From Romanomermis culicivorax (Eukaryota; Nematoda; Enoplea; Mermithida; Mermithidae): a stretch of DNA of 64,000 nucleotides. Where the stretch lies: contig CAWUHX010000017.1 of assembly GCA_963922205.1 (NCBI GenBank), positions 1,302,001 through 1,366,000 on the forward strand, read 5' to 3'. Both the position numbers and the translations under genes were made by a program. Positions 39,496 to 52,400 of the stretch are shown one piece after another (positions within the stretch are counted from its first letter, which is position 1; each line of letters opens with the position of its first letter). The notes beneath the pieces are model-generated. The model was not told the DNA's origin. It ran no database searches and worked only from the letters and a program-made list of their open reading frames with translations.

Positions 39496-40135
39496 TTAAC
39501 TAAATGCTTCTAAATTGAAAGATGGCAAAAGTTAATAATAACCTAAAATCGTTTACACGAAGTTTTTACAGTAAGATTTTTCACTCAAAAAATTTCTCAA
39601 AGTTAGTTGAGTTAGCTCACAAATTTGCAGTCTGACGTCACACGTGGTTTAGACAAAAATCGTAGGAATATGGAATCGTATTTGCTTTTCAAATTCGGTC
39701 ACTTTAAAGCATTTCAGAAAAAATTTGGAAAAAATGTTTGCGTATGAGGCAGGCCTGCTCTATTTCTATTAAGTAATTATTTTGCATAAAAGTTCATTCG
39801 AAAATAGAAAGATCATAACGAGTTTACACACTATTATATCAAACACACACATTGGATTGACTTGTCTTCCGTAATCGTTAGTCGAATCCAATACTTTTTC
39901 AGTTTATAACATAAATTATGAAAATTGGAAGCTTTTTGGTGTAGATGGAACGTTTGTAGTGTTTGATCAGCTTAAAAATTTATATAACTACGGTGACCAT
40001 CACAGCACAGTAATCGCATATGTGTGTACTGCACCCTGCCATCTTTCCTTGAACGTATTAGTGGAAATAATTGATTTTCACCCGTACTGAATTCCATGGA
40101 AAAAGTAACATTGTTGAAAAAAATACGTATTTTTC
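39496..40135. other. Flank upstream of the membrane-protein gene
   Basis: AT-rich, no repeat copy recognised. A cttttttcag-like acceptor near 39902 opens no long frame. First exons or the promoter of the next gene may be here but cannot be supported. Confidence 0.35.
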
Positions 40136-43100
40136 ATGGAACGATTTTTTTTACAGTTCAAAGTCACAAAAAATTCAAAGGGTCGTCACGTGATCAAAAT
40201 TAACGACCATCAACAGCCAATAGACGATACGCTGGTCGATGAAAATTATTTGGCGACTGGAAATAACATGCGAGCATCGTGCAACAGGGCTGAAGATTGT
40301 AACAAAACAACGGAATTTTGCCGTCAAAAACCGTCGACTTCTGACAAGGTTGATGTGGAAATGACCACAAATACGGCCAAAGAGAAGTTCCAAGCCTTGA
40401 GGAGGAAGTTTGATCAAGAGCTTAAAGAATCTAGTAATCATGGAAAACACATTTTTGATCCCATGTAGTGAAGCTGAATTCCAGCAATTTGAAATTTGGT
40501 TTCCACCTATACATTATCTGGCCTTTTTAGCCACAACAAGATTCTGAAAAGGGGCTTGAAGCATGATTTATTTGTCAGGTTTATAGCCTTCTATAGCCCA
40601 TTCGATCATTCTTTTTTGATTCTAGTAAATTTCTCGACTTTTTTCGGTTTCCTGGAACACAAAAAGCTGCAAGCTGCAAGGCGATGCAATTTTTAGTGAA
40701 TAATTTAGTGCCGACGTTTTCGGATTATAAATACAATTAATTTTTCTCGCATTTGTACAGTCCTTGTCAGCATAATCGCAGACCATGTTGAAATAGTGTT
40801 TTTCATAGAACTCTTTCATAGTTTCATTTTGCAAATACTTTTGTCTGTGGGTGTTTATTTTCAACAAGCGACTTTAAGTTCAATCCCTCGCTAGAAATCA
40901 AGAAAATAAATAAGTCGAATGAAAAATCCATGATATATAGCTACGTCAAGTTCCGTCTATCATTTCATGAACATCAAATATTAGGTGAAACCAAACTATA
41001 ATGTATAGTTTGTTTTTTTAAATGCTTGAACAATGAAATATTTGGAAAGCAAGTGATGTTTCATTATTATTTTCTTTTTTCATGCAGGGTACAGCCAAGG
41101 AGCACTATATGTTAAGTTCCTTTTTAATCCCCTTCGTTGCACACTAAAGGGGAAATCTAGAGAAGGGAACCCCTTCGTCATCCGCTTTATTGAGTAACAT
41201 TCTATACCCATCGCATTTTTGCGTTCCGAACCCCATTTGTAAAGAATACAGTATCGTATGTGATGACAATCTGTTTCGTGATGTTTTAGAGTGTTGCATA
41301 ATGATTGGAGACACCCTATAGATGCATGCTAGAATGGAGTGCAATGTACCAACTTGTAGAGAATTCAATTCTGCATCAGAGTAATTAAAATACATTGTTT
41401 ATAGTTAAAATGTATGTGTTAGGAACAATTTGCAATAAAACTAGTCAGAGATTTATTCTGTAAATTTTTGTCTGATAACTTTTGTCCATGACCGTGCACC
41501 ATGCATTGAAAAATGCCACGCAGCAGCTACTTCGAGAGCGAGGTCTCGGATTCTGGAAAACCGACATATAGCCACGCAGCAGTCCAGATTTGAATCTCAC
41601 CAAAAATTTGGGAGAAATTGTTAAAGATCGAGTGGAACCTTTAATGGATCTGGAGGCTTGTCAAGGACCTTGCTCGAGGAAAATGTCGCAAAAAAGTTTG
41701 CATCTCATTTTGACTGAATTAGAATACGAAATTGAACTTTTTCAGAACCTGCGTTTTTTGTGATTTTATTTTGAATAATACTATACGATACGATATAACA
41801 CAAAGTATTTAGTACACACGGAAAGGAATAACAGTAAATAACATATTCGTGGTACTTCTTACCCTTGAACGTTTGATGCCAGAACGTTTTCGACAGGTTA
41901 GTGAGGCAAATGGCGGTGAAACACATTATTGATTTGTTCATACTCGCTTTTTTATGATTTTAGGGTAACATTTGTTTTCCACTCATGAATCGAGTCAATT
42001 TCGGTATTTCAATGAAAAATAGTTCCTTGAACGCAGAACTGAATCACGCAACAATGTCCCCAATCATTATGCAACACCCTGCAGACAATAGACCGATTTT
42101 AATCTAGTTTTTTTGCTAGGTTTTGGTAAACCGATCTGTAATCCAAATGCCTTTACTTCGAAAATTTCGAAACCCAAACCGAGTAATAATGAATCACAAA
42201 AAACGAACAATTATCAAAAAGTACTGGAGAATGATTTATCGCTTGTCAGAAACGGATCATCGTTACCGAATAACGAACGGGAGCAAGAAACTACGGACTA
42301 CTTTCCATCCAATAAAATTGGAACTATTATTGAAAGAACTTCTTCTAGATCGAGTTCCTGCCCATCTTTGCGAGATATGGACAATTTTCAGCGGATGATG
42401 AAACAAAAATCGGCTATGGACAGAAATCATAGTGATCATCAAATTTTTTCGGACGATATTGACATGATTTATGCTAATCGTGGCAAAGAAAGCTGTAAGA
42501 ATTTTTTTCCTTGATCCTAAACCGCTTTGATAGGCAGGCGTGGTATTAGGAGATTGGTCTGACCTTTCGGTTCAGTCAAAGGAAGATGTAACAGTTCCTA
42601 ACCACACACCTAACAATAAATACACTAATATTCCTCCAACTGGACTCAAAGAGGCTTAACATGGATCACTCTCTAATAGTACATCTTGAAGTCAGCATAG
42701 GTGTATATTTGAATGTCCAATCGTATATACAACAAAAAATGTAAAAACGAAGTAACCAGGGACGGAAGCTTGCCATAAGTCCGAAATTATGAAGAATGAA
42801 AAATACATCAACATACATGACATAGGCCATATCTTTGCATGATCGCTCTACTTGCGCACCAACGCCGGATTGATCATATTACAGTATTCCCGACAGTTTG
42901 ACTTTGCTCATTCTGACAAATTTTCATATTTTTTTCAAAAATCAACTGTATGTTGAGTTGTGTTTCAAAGCAGTAACACTGTTTCTGATTTTTTTCCACC
43001 TGTCAAATTGGATCGGAAGCATTTGTAATGTAGACTCTGATCAAATAGTTTTGTCTGAAAATTTCGAATTTCTTAGAATCTTTGGAACACCTGCACAATC

Positions 43101-45248
43101 AGTGATTTGGAACTAACTGTGTGTGAGCTTTGCGTTTAAAGGAAAGAGTGAGCAGGATTAGACTCTCCTTAGATATGCCTGAGGTCCATGCATCTACGTG
43201 AGGGAGGTGATGGGGACCTCACCCAAAAAGTATTTGACCTCAGCCACATAGGTGCTTGACTCCAACCAAACCAGTGACTTTTCAAAGCGAGAATGCTATT
43301 TTTCTTCCTAAATGCAACAAATTGGGTATTTCGTTCAAAAGACGGATCTTGATATATACCTTCACTGTTGACGGAGCTACGGGTGATGCTGGCTTAAGCT
43401 TTGTTGACCTCCACACTGCCGGCGTGCTACGGGTCTAATGCAACGATCTCAAATTGTAATAAATGACTGTGGACCATATGCACATGTGGGGTTTCGCCAC
43501 GCAAATGATTTTTTTGCCTCCAGCAAAATTTTTATCTCGTTTGTATATGTTGTGGACTATAATCTATGTATATAGTACTCTGAAATGGCAAACGCAACGA
43601 GTAGAAAAAAACGGAAGAAAAGACGGAAGGGAACGGATCGTCAACAGATTGAACCATTCAACCTGAAAATCCACTTTCAGTCGGTAAACATGACGGCAAT
43701 TTTGTGGAAAGCGATCGACGGTAATCTCCAACCGAACCGAATGGAACGGAAATTTACCTTTCGGTCTGTTACATTCCGTCGATCGCATTCCGTTCCGTTC
43801 CGTCGGAAAGGGCAAGTATAAATGAGCCTTAAGAAAAAACATACCATTTTATGCCGTAAACAACTTTATGTAGAAAAAATATGAATTCTCTTATCACAAT
43901 GGGAAAGCCAAAATCACAGAAACGACATCTGGCTTGTCCATTTTTGATTTAGATAGAACTGTTGCCGACATCTAAGTGCAATTTGAACACCTTCGATGAT
44001 GAACATATATGTTTTCCTGATAAGTTCATTATTTTTTTTTAAATTTAACTTATTTTCCGCGATTCACTGCATCTGCCATTTCAAAATGAACAGAATGTAG
44101 TTTGAAGTTTTTATCCTAGCCTGTTTTCGACCATCCGTTCCTCATGTTTTTTGCTTCAACTCGATCTTGTCTCTTAGATTTTTTACAATCACCGAATTTC
44201 CATCTAAATCAGAATCGACGAACAGTATCCAGGAAAACGGCCGTTCCACAGACTGGTAAACGGAACGTACGTTTCAATAATAACGATTTTGAGGACCAAA
44301 AACGCGACAGTTTCGGCCATTTACCTCATCAAATCACTTATTATCGAGAAAATTGCATCGACGATCATGCGATTCACCATCAATATCAAAGGCGGAATCC
44401 TAATTTGCATAATACTTACCACACAAACACAAACAATGAAGAGTTACGTTTAAGTATGGATAATCCCGCATTCGTCGAAGACCCACTTTCCGAAGAGTAC
44501 AAAAATGTAATACGAAATACGCCTGTTTTTCACTCAAAATGCTTGACTTTATAGATATAATGATAAGACATGTCTGTTTTCTTGACATGCTTGTAAATGA
44601 AAGAAGTAGAATACAATCATTAATTTCATATTTTTACGATTTTCTGCTAAACTGCCATCATTGAGATGAACATAGTGACTACGCCCGACCATGTTTAACA
44701 ATTTTTTCAGTAAAAAGTTGCACAACTAGCCCTAATCTATCCATTTTAAAGTGTCTCGGAATGCAAAAATATCCAAAAAATCCATAGGCAGGTGAGGGCC
44801 ATGCATTGTGAGTCAAAATTTTCTCATTCCAAGTTATTGTACTAATTGCTACAGTCAATCTGAGAAAAAAGCAGCCGCGTAACCAGGTTGTTTACCATTT
44901 GCATAAGTAAACTTTTCTTTACATTGAGTATAGAATGCTGTGTAAATGTCCTAAAGACATGCGTACTGACTTTTGTCATATCATTTCAATAGAAGTATTG
45001 TATAAAAAAATCAAATTGCAGTATTTGAGATTTTTGTTTTTTTCGAAGCTAATTTTTTGTTTTAATATCTTCATTTTCAGGGGACAGCGAAGTCGTTGAA
45101 TCGAGTGAATTATCACCATTGGAGTCGAAATTACGAAACAGAAAACGATGATTATTGTAAAATATTTGTTATAAGTATCGTTTTCCTTGTAGGTATGATC
45201 GTTTTGACAGCTGTGGGTTTATTTCTGTCAGTTTACTATGATAAGTAG
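40136..45248 (+). CDS. Disordered protein with C-terminal transmembrane anchor
   Basis: Four exons join in phase: 40136-40433, 42120-42494, 44178-44506 and 45081-45248 (donors gtaatc, gtaaga, gtaata; pyrimidine-rich acceptors), 389 residues if the ATG at 40136 is used. An acceptor at 40151-40156 could instead extend the gene upstream. Most of the chain is hydrophilic, rich in Asn, Ser, Lys, Arg and His, with Ser/Arg stretches (ERTSSRSSSCPSL) and an NPAF motif (SMDNPAFVED) of the kind seen in cytoplasmic tails. The last exon encodes one hydrophobic helix (IFVISIVFLVGMIVLTAVGL) with only about eight residues after it, so the protein would be tail-anchored or type II with a tiny lumenal end. I recognise no family. 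Introns hold a dead mariner, a MITE and other repeat sequence. Confidence 0.65.
41288..42081. mobile_element. Decayed Tc1/mariner element
   Basis: Inverted ends share gtgttgcataatgattgg.gaca (41291 and, reversed, up to 42081). Between them are transposase remnants (next entry). It lies entirely in intron 1 of the membrane-protein gene. The TA duplication was not clear. Confidence 0.7.
41480..41735 (+). pseudogene. Tc1/mariner transposase remnant
   Basis: Frames on the plus strand give FVHDRAPC, matching the second-Asp block (QDNAPCH) of the DDE domain, and after a frame change SSPDLNLTKNLGEIVKDRV, matching the SPDLNPIENLW...LK block. A stop and at least one frame change separate them, so it is inactive. 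Confidence 0.7.
43590..43825. mobile_element. Second copy of the 21560-21785 MITE
   Basis: The right end (cggaaagggcaagtataaatga) and the central blocks 'gattgaaccattcaacctgaaaat' and 'ccgttccgttccg' match the copy after RPE. The left inverted end is diverged. It lies in intron 2 of the membrane-protein gene. Confidence 0.55.
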
Positions 45249-45512
45249 TGCTTGAACACAATCGCATAAGCTGATAATGTATGGATATTCACGCCAGTCA
45301 GAAATAGTCTGACTGATAAGATCGCGTTTTACAACAAATGTACGTATTCCTTCGTGGACAGATGTTTGATGTACTGTAGCTAGCTTTATAGGGTGTCGTT
45401 TCTTGCGTTGTGTGCGAAATATCCGGTATTACTGCAGGTGGTGCACACACCACCTTATTGCGTTAAAATAGAAACTAGTGTAAGTGTCATAGTCGTCGAT
45501 GTCTAACCCTAA
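45249..45512. other. Flank after the membrane-protein stop
   Basis: About 260 bases, no clear poly(A) signal. The end (about 45460-45509) is repeated near 56719-56779, with the Harbinger-like element occupying the junction. Confidence 0.4.
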
Positions 45513-46140
45513 AGCCGTAGGCATACTTAGCCGCAACGGGCGAAAAAGTGTGCGGCCCGCACACCCGCAACCGGAAAAAAAATTTGCGCGTGGCAACCCG
45601 CAACCGCATTGCGGTTTAGTGCGGTTTATGGACCCGCAAAAAGTTCTCGAGTGGAGTACTTTTTGCGGTTCTGGCAGCCGCACTTGATACAGTATATGCC
45701 GTTTCGCGCTGAATAACACTGAATACCTGATCTTTATCAACTAGAAAACTCAATTATTGCCAGAATTTGCTTTGTCCAGTGTTTTTTTCTGCAAAGGAAT
45801 CTTTTGAGGAGAAAAATTCGGGAATAAAGAAAAAATTTATGCCAGGTTCTCATTGTCGAAAAAATTTTGGGGAATCGGAAACTGAAAAGATGTATTTTGG
45901 TGAACACTGTTTTTCCTGCTGACTTTTTCGTCAAATGGCGATAGGGGTAAAAATTTTCTCCCCAATTTTCTCAAAGTCTTTTTTCGCTTAAAAATGCTCA
46001 TAGAGGTTTATTTTAGTGTTTTTAAGCTTTTAAAACATGATGTTTTTAGAGCCGTTGATTTTTTTCCACATGAGAACCGGACCCAAAATTTTTTTCCTCA
46101 TTTTCCAAAAATTGTCCCCATTTTTAAAAACGTTTGTAAT

Positions 46141-46558
46141 TGTAATATACGGGCATTTTTCGTTATTAATTTATAAGTAATCACATGTTATTTTCCTAAA
46201 GCTTCTTTTTTTTGTTTTTCTTTCTCACATATCATTTTTCCTTATGGCATGCATCTGTTTCACCTCTGCTCGCATTTCCTTAATTTTTCCAGACCACCCT
46301 TCGTTTTTTGATATGTTTTGCACATCTGTTTTTTCGTAGTTATTCGTTTATAAGTCCATTGTTTTTATTCTCGTCCACTCGTGGCCCTGTTGGCCAGTTG
46401 TAAGTATTTTCGGTGTCTCATATTTTTTTCGTACTCCTAAATAAAAACATCGTTCTAATACAGATTTTAGAGGAGTATAGGTCATCGAGTAGCCTGGACA
46501 TTGTCCACCCTGAACCCAGACATCAATACTTCCTACTATCCATAGGCAAAACACTACA
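46141..46558 (+). repeat. 5' LTR
   Basis: 418 bp, tgtaatatac...cactaca, nearly identical to the 3' LTR. It contains an AATAAA at about 46440 that could act as poly(A) signal and a T-rich U3-like part. Five single-base differences separate it from its partner. Confidence 0.95.
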
Positions 46559-46576
46559 TGGGGGGCAACTCTGGGA
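46559..46576 (+). promoter_or_regulatory. Putative primer binding site
   Basis: TGGGGGGCAACTCTGGGA follows the LTR directly and starts with TGG, the complement of a tRNA CCA end. The particular tRNA cannot be named by eye. Confidence 0.6.
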
Positions 46577-46834
46577 AACCACTGTATGTGTCCAATATCG
46601 GAATCCGAATTCGTCTATGGTTAGTCAGTTGATGTGGACAATGGACGGCATGCTTTGTGGCACTAAGGGACCAGACATGGGAGGAGCTTGAAGTCACAAA
46701 GCCATTGAAAAAAAATTTCCGTCATTCTCGTTTGAATTTCGTTTCGTTCAAGTCGTTTGATCGCGAGTTGTTGATCGTTGTACGTCGCACATCTACTTGA
46801 ACCTTCGGATTTTTTTTTTATCATTGAAGAAGAT

Positions 46835-49435
46835 ATGGAGCCAATCGGTAAGAAACAAAATTTTATTGCTGTAACTATTGCTGACCTGCGAAATGCTCCA
46901 TCCGATTCACCTTGGTTTGCTCAACTTGATGAGAAGTATGGTATCAGTGTCGATCCAAGTGATAAAGAGAGTCTAACTACCTCATTACAGAATTATGTGG
47001 TGGAAAGCTTGAAGAAAGCGAAGAAGAGTACCAGAGTCAAAAGTGTAGAGAGTTTTCTGTTTAAACTGCCGATAATTACTGAGGGGAACATTGAATCTGA
47101 AACTGTGTGTAGTCCAAGACAGCCTCTAGGTACCACAGAAAGAGTAGATGCTAATCTATCGGAGTCAGAGCTAGAAGAGGAATTGTATGGAGTTAAAGAT
47201 AGTATAAATCCTCAATCGACAGTAACTGAATCTGTTCATAATTCGTCATCTGTGCTTCTCCTGCTCAAAGCGGAGATGGAGTCCAGTTTTGATAATTTAA
47301 GCCAAGAGCTGAAAACTAAAATTGATGAGTTTAAAGGGACATTTAACTCGCACGTCGCTGAATTTTCTCGATTCAAGAATGTCTTTCACAGGTTTAAGAC
47401 TTTTATCGAAATTGAGTTGGATCGTGATTTGTCACACGAATTCGAAAATCTTACTGTAGAAAAGTCCAAAGCGTTGACAAATTTAAAGCAGGATTTTGAG
47501 TCTAAGATTAGAGAAACGCAAGGATCTATAAGTCGTTTGGATAACGCGTGTGGTGATATGCTTTCTAAAATCGATAAACATATTTCTACGTTGTATTCTG
47601 CTGTCGATTCTACTGTATCGAATATCAAGAAGCTTCAAGTAGAATATTCAGGAAAAGGGAAAGATCAAGACGTTACTGATCTCAAAAAGAACCTGGATGA
47701 GGTGTCCCATGCAGATCATGGGATCCCAATTCATGATTCTACAGTAAAAGGGTTTCACTTCGAATCGCCAACGAAGCAGTCGTTTTCACAGTCGGTCGAA
47801 AAAAAAATTTTAAAGTACCTCGTCAGTTTAAGTGTTGTGATGGTTCGTCTCCAGAAGTTTTCCTAGAATGGTTAGCTAAGATCGAACGTACAGCTCACAT
47901 TTCGGACTGGTCTGAAGAATACCAGTGTTGGCTTGTCGTTAATTTGACTGAGGGTCGGGCAGCATCTATCCTCGATTCTATGGTGCCGGAATATCGTAAA
48001 AATTGGACGAAACTTAAGCAGGAGCTGGTACAGAAACTGGCATTTTGACAGACTCAAAAATGAGTTGCGTCGTAAGACGCAGAAGTCAGAGGAAACTGTC
48101 CTTGATTTTTCAAAGGATTTTCGAGAAAGAGCTCGTAATGCGTACATTAACAAAAAACCAGGGTTTGATGAGTCAGAGCTCGTCACCATGTATGTCGAGG
48201 CACTTTTAGACGAAAATTTACGCTTAGAACTTCTTAAACAGAAATGTTCGACCTTAGATGAAGCAATTAATTTTGCTGAAAACGAAATTTCTCTTCGTCA
48301 GTTGGCTAAACCTCGAAGTTCACGTCCAATCGCATCAAAAGGCTTCCTAGGAAATACCCATGCTAGTTCGCCTAAAAAAGAGTTCGAACCGCGTCAGAAT
48401 TTACCATTTGGAGCTCGTAAACCGACACATAACCAAACTGCTTCAAATAACCGTAACCTTTTTCAACAAGCTTCTAGAAATTTCGGGCTGCAGTCATCAC
48501 CTGATTCCAGATGTTTCAGATGTAATCAGACTGGTCACTACAGAAAGGATTGTCCAATGAATGAACAACCGCGTCCATCTATGTGTTTCAACTGTAATAG
48601 GGAAGGTCACCGTGCTCATCAATGCCCATCAGCAAGATTGAGGACTCCAGGACAAAATCCTATGTCATCTCAACAAAATGCTTTTAGACAAACTCCGAAT
48701 TATAATAATTCTCATGCACCGAATCATCGCTTCTCTTCTGCTTTCGGCACTACTGCTGATCAGGCTTCAGCTGTGAAACATGCTAATGCCAAATTGCATG
48801 CTAATATCTACATTTTTGTTGGAGAGACCAAATCAAAATGTTACACTTTGGTTGATAATGGAAGTTTGTGCAATATAATAAGGGCAGATTTTCTACAGCT
48901 TTTGCAGAATAAAGGCGAGAAATTTGTCTCAAAACCGACAAATATCACAAACATTCATAGTTTATCTGCTGAACCAATTAATGTACTCGGTGAAATCAAC
49001 ACGAGTATCACTCTTGGAAAAGGTCAAAACTCGTTCACGTTTCAGACGTCCTTCCTGCTTGTTGATACCCTGCCTTACAGAATATTGTTGGGTGCAGAAG
49101 CTATGTCAGATGGAAATATTTTTGTTGATGTACCACAGAGACTCGTTCGTGTATTGTGTCCTGACAATCGTGAAATTCAATTCCCCTTTGTCTCTAAAGA
49201 TCACCAATCGTCTTTTGTCTGCTCTGTAACTTGTGAATCAACTGTAATAATTCCTCCAAGATCAATAATTTACGCGCTCGGTTTGGCAGATGATCGAGTG
49301 GACGGAATCACAGGTTTTATGGAAAGTTTTGCACAGTTTTCGGGAAATGAAGGCTGTGGTAGCGTCGACGCCGTAGTTGAAGTTAGGGATGGACGCATCC
49401 CTGTAATGCTTGTTACTTCGGAGAAAATGTCCTAG
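46835..49435 (+). pseudogene. Retrotransposon gag-protease, frame-disrupted
   Basis: Gag would assemble the particle; the aspartic protease would process it. The ATG at 46835 gives an N-terminal part with a long coiled coil (about residues 145-300). Frame changes occur at the A9 run 47799-47807 and at the T4 run 48043-48046 and cancel each other. The rest (48044-49435) contains two CCHC zinc knuckles (CFRCNQTGHYRKDC, CFNCNREGHRAHQC) and a protease core LVDNGSLCNII with a later ILLGAEA block. The protease motif is D-N-G rather than the usual D-S/T-G, which would be unusual for an active enzyme. Both gag breaks are in homopolymers, so sequencing error is an alternative to true decay. Confidence 0.85.
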
Positions 49436-52400
49436 AATGTGAAAAAGGTACCATTTTGGGAAGGTTTTTCCCGGTTGAAGACAAAGGTCTTGTTGCCAGA
49501 GCCTGTGCCAGTTGTGGCGGAGCCAAAAGGGCTGTTATTGGGTCGCTCCCAAGATTGGAACAAAAAGTTCCTGGGTGTTCTTCATGCTCGAGAGTGAATG
49601 AACATTGCAGACAGGCAAATGTCGGGTTAGACGCCTGTGGATATACCAGTGAAACTGGTCAGCAGATTCTGACAGAGGGCTGTCATAGTGACACGGTATT
49701 CTGTGAAATACTAACTTCCTCTGTGGGAATGGATTCTTTGTTGAACGATGTTCACAAAGGTAGGCTCTTGGCAGTTTTAAAGCAGAATTCTGACCTATTT
49801 ACTGAGGTAACAGGTAGAATTGGTCGTACAGGTGTCGTGAAGCATAGTATCGATATAGGTACGGAAAGTCTGTATGTGCAACTGATGAGGCGAATTCCAG
49901 ATGCACAGAAGGTTATTATTGATGAAGAAGTCGATAAAATGTTAGAGTCCGGAGTAATTCAGAGTTCGTGTAGTCCTTACCGAGCTAATTTTGTATTGGT
50001 ACAAAAAAAAAATGGCACATGGAGACCATGCATCGATTTTCGCATGCTGAACTCAATAACGAAAAAAGATGTGTACCCTCTTCCACGAATCGACGAAACT
50101 CTAGATTTTTTCGGAAATGCAAAACTATTCTCAACTCTAGATTTATCTCACGGATATTGGCAGGTGGAATTAGAAGAGGAAAGTAAAGAAAAAACTGCGT
50201 TTGCAACCAGAAAGGGTCTCTTTGAGTTCACTGTGATGCCATTCGGATTGTGCAATGCCCCGTCAACATTTCAGCGGTTGATGGATGTCGTTCTAGGCAG
50301 GCATTGCTGGAAATTTTGTCTGGTGTACTTGGACGATATCATCGTCTATTCAACAATATTTGAAGATCATCTAGTACATCTACAGAAAATTTTTGACAGG
50401 TTGCGAGAAGCTGGATTGACACTGAAGGCGAAGAAATGTGTTTTCTGTCGTAAATCTGTTCCATTCTTAGGCTATCTTATATCGCCTGAAGGCATAAGGC
50501 CTGATCCAGCTAAAATAGAATGTATTCAGAATTGGCTGATACCAAAGAACAAGGAAGAGCTTTCATCTTTCTTAGGTTTTATTCAGTATTATCGCCGTTT
50601 TATTTACAATTTTTCGCAAAAAACGACCATCCTCATGGACTTACGGAAAAGTAGTAATCCATTTTTATGGACAGATGAGTGTACTGAGGTCTTTAACAAA
50701 CTTGAAGCCGAAGCACTCCATTATCCTACTCTTCGATATCCAGATTTCACGAAACGGTTTACAGTCTATACCGATGCATGTGAAAGAGGAATAGGAGCTG
50801 TTTTAGCTCAACAGGATGAAAATGCGGAATGGGCTGTAGCTTATGCGAGTCGTATTCTAGCTGATTCAGAAAGAAAGTTGCACATCAACGAAAAAGAAAT
50901 GCTAGCTGTATTTTGGGCTGTAACTAACGTCTTTCGACCGTACGTTTTTGGTCGTGAGTTTGACCTGGTTACTGACAGCTCGGCAGTAGTTGCTCTTAAA
51001 AAGTATAAGGGTAATAATGGTAAGCTTTTAAGGTGGCAGCAAGAGTTGGGTACCTATCAGTTCCAACTCTTCCACCGAAAAGGCTCTGCTAATTCGAATG
51101 CAGATGGACTTTCCAGACGTCCAGATATTCCAGAAAAATTGGATAGTAAGACTCAAATTGAAGAGCCAATAAATTTTGAAGATTTTGTGGGACAAAAAGA
51201 GACTTTTTGTGCACATGCTACAGGAACACATGTTTTAGAACAGAATTCTGAAGCTGTGCTCGAAATCATTTTTGCAAATGCTACCCAAGTTGCAGCCTAC
51301 ATATCAGACAGATTGGATCTCACAAAATTTGAGTCTAATTGGCTTAAAAATTGGAGTTTGGATCAGTGGGAAGATCCGTTTTGTAAACCAATCATTAAGT
51401 ATTTGATACAGTATGACCTGCCAAATGATGCTGTGAAATTTGAAATAGAATACAGGAACTTTGTAGTAGCTGATGATAAACAGCTTTATCGTCGCCTAGT
51501 TTTCCCTGATCAAGAGCAATGGCAATTAGTAGTTCCCCTCAGACATAGGAATACTATTTTGGAATATTTTCATGATTCAATTTTTGGTTGTCACATGGGC
51601 ATGGTAAAAACTCCGAAAAAGATACAAAGTAAGTATTGGTGGTCATCCATGTGGATTGATGTTCAAAATTGGATCAGAACATGTAAAATTTGTCAAGCTG
51701 TAAAAAAGGGTAAGATAAATCGTTAGCCATTAAGCAGTATAAAAACTGGTAATCTTTTCGATCTTATTGCCATGGATATCCTACAATTACCAGCTACGGA
51801 TGATGGTTGTAAGTACGTCATTGTCTGTACAGAGTATTTGTCATGATGGGTTATTGCCAAAGCTCTTGCTGATATGAGAGCTGAAACAGTGGCAAAGTTT
51901 CTGATCGAAAATGTGATACTCCAACATGGCATTCCCAAAGCAATACTTACTGATCAAGGTAAGCAGTTCACAGGCTTTGTTGTAGTTGAGCTGTGCAAAT
52001 CGCTCGAAATTCACAAATTGCTCACTGTTCCTTATCACCCAGAAACTGATGGTCTGGTAGAAAGGTTCAATCGAACTGTAATCTCGATGCTGGCTACATG
52101 TGTTGAGGCTTTCAACATGGAGTGGCCAAAACTTTTGCCTTATATCATTTTTGCTTACAATACATCTATGCAAATGTCTACAGGGGTCAGCCCATTTGAA
52201 ATGATATATGGAAGAAAACCAGTGTTCCCTGTGGATCAAATTTTAAGGACTTCTCTTGATGCGACAATTGAAGGTCAATGGGATATCAATATTGTAAAAG
52301 AACAGAAACTTGCTCAACAGGTTTTAGCAAAAGCACAAGCGCAGCAGAAACGGAACTATGATCTGAAAGCTAAAGATGTCAAATACGATATAGGACAAAT

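Noticed and set aside
43564-43842. ORFs on both strands over the MITE copy
   Set aside because: They arise from the inverted-repeat structure of the MITE and have no coding support.
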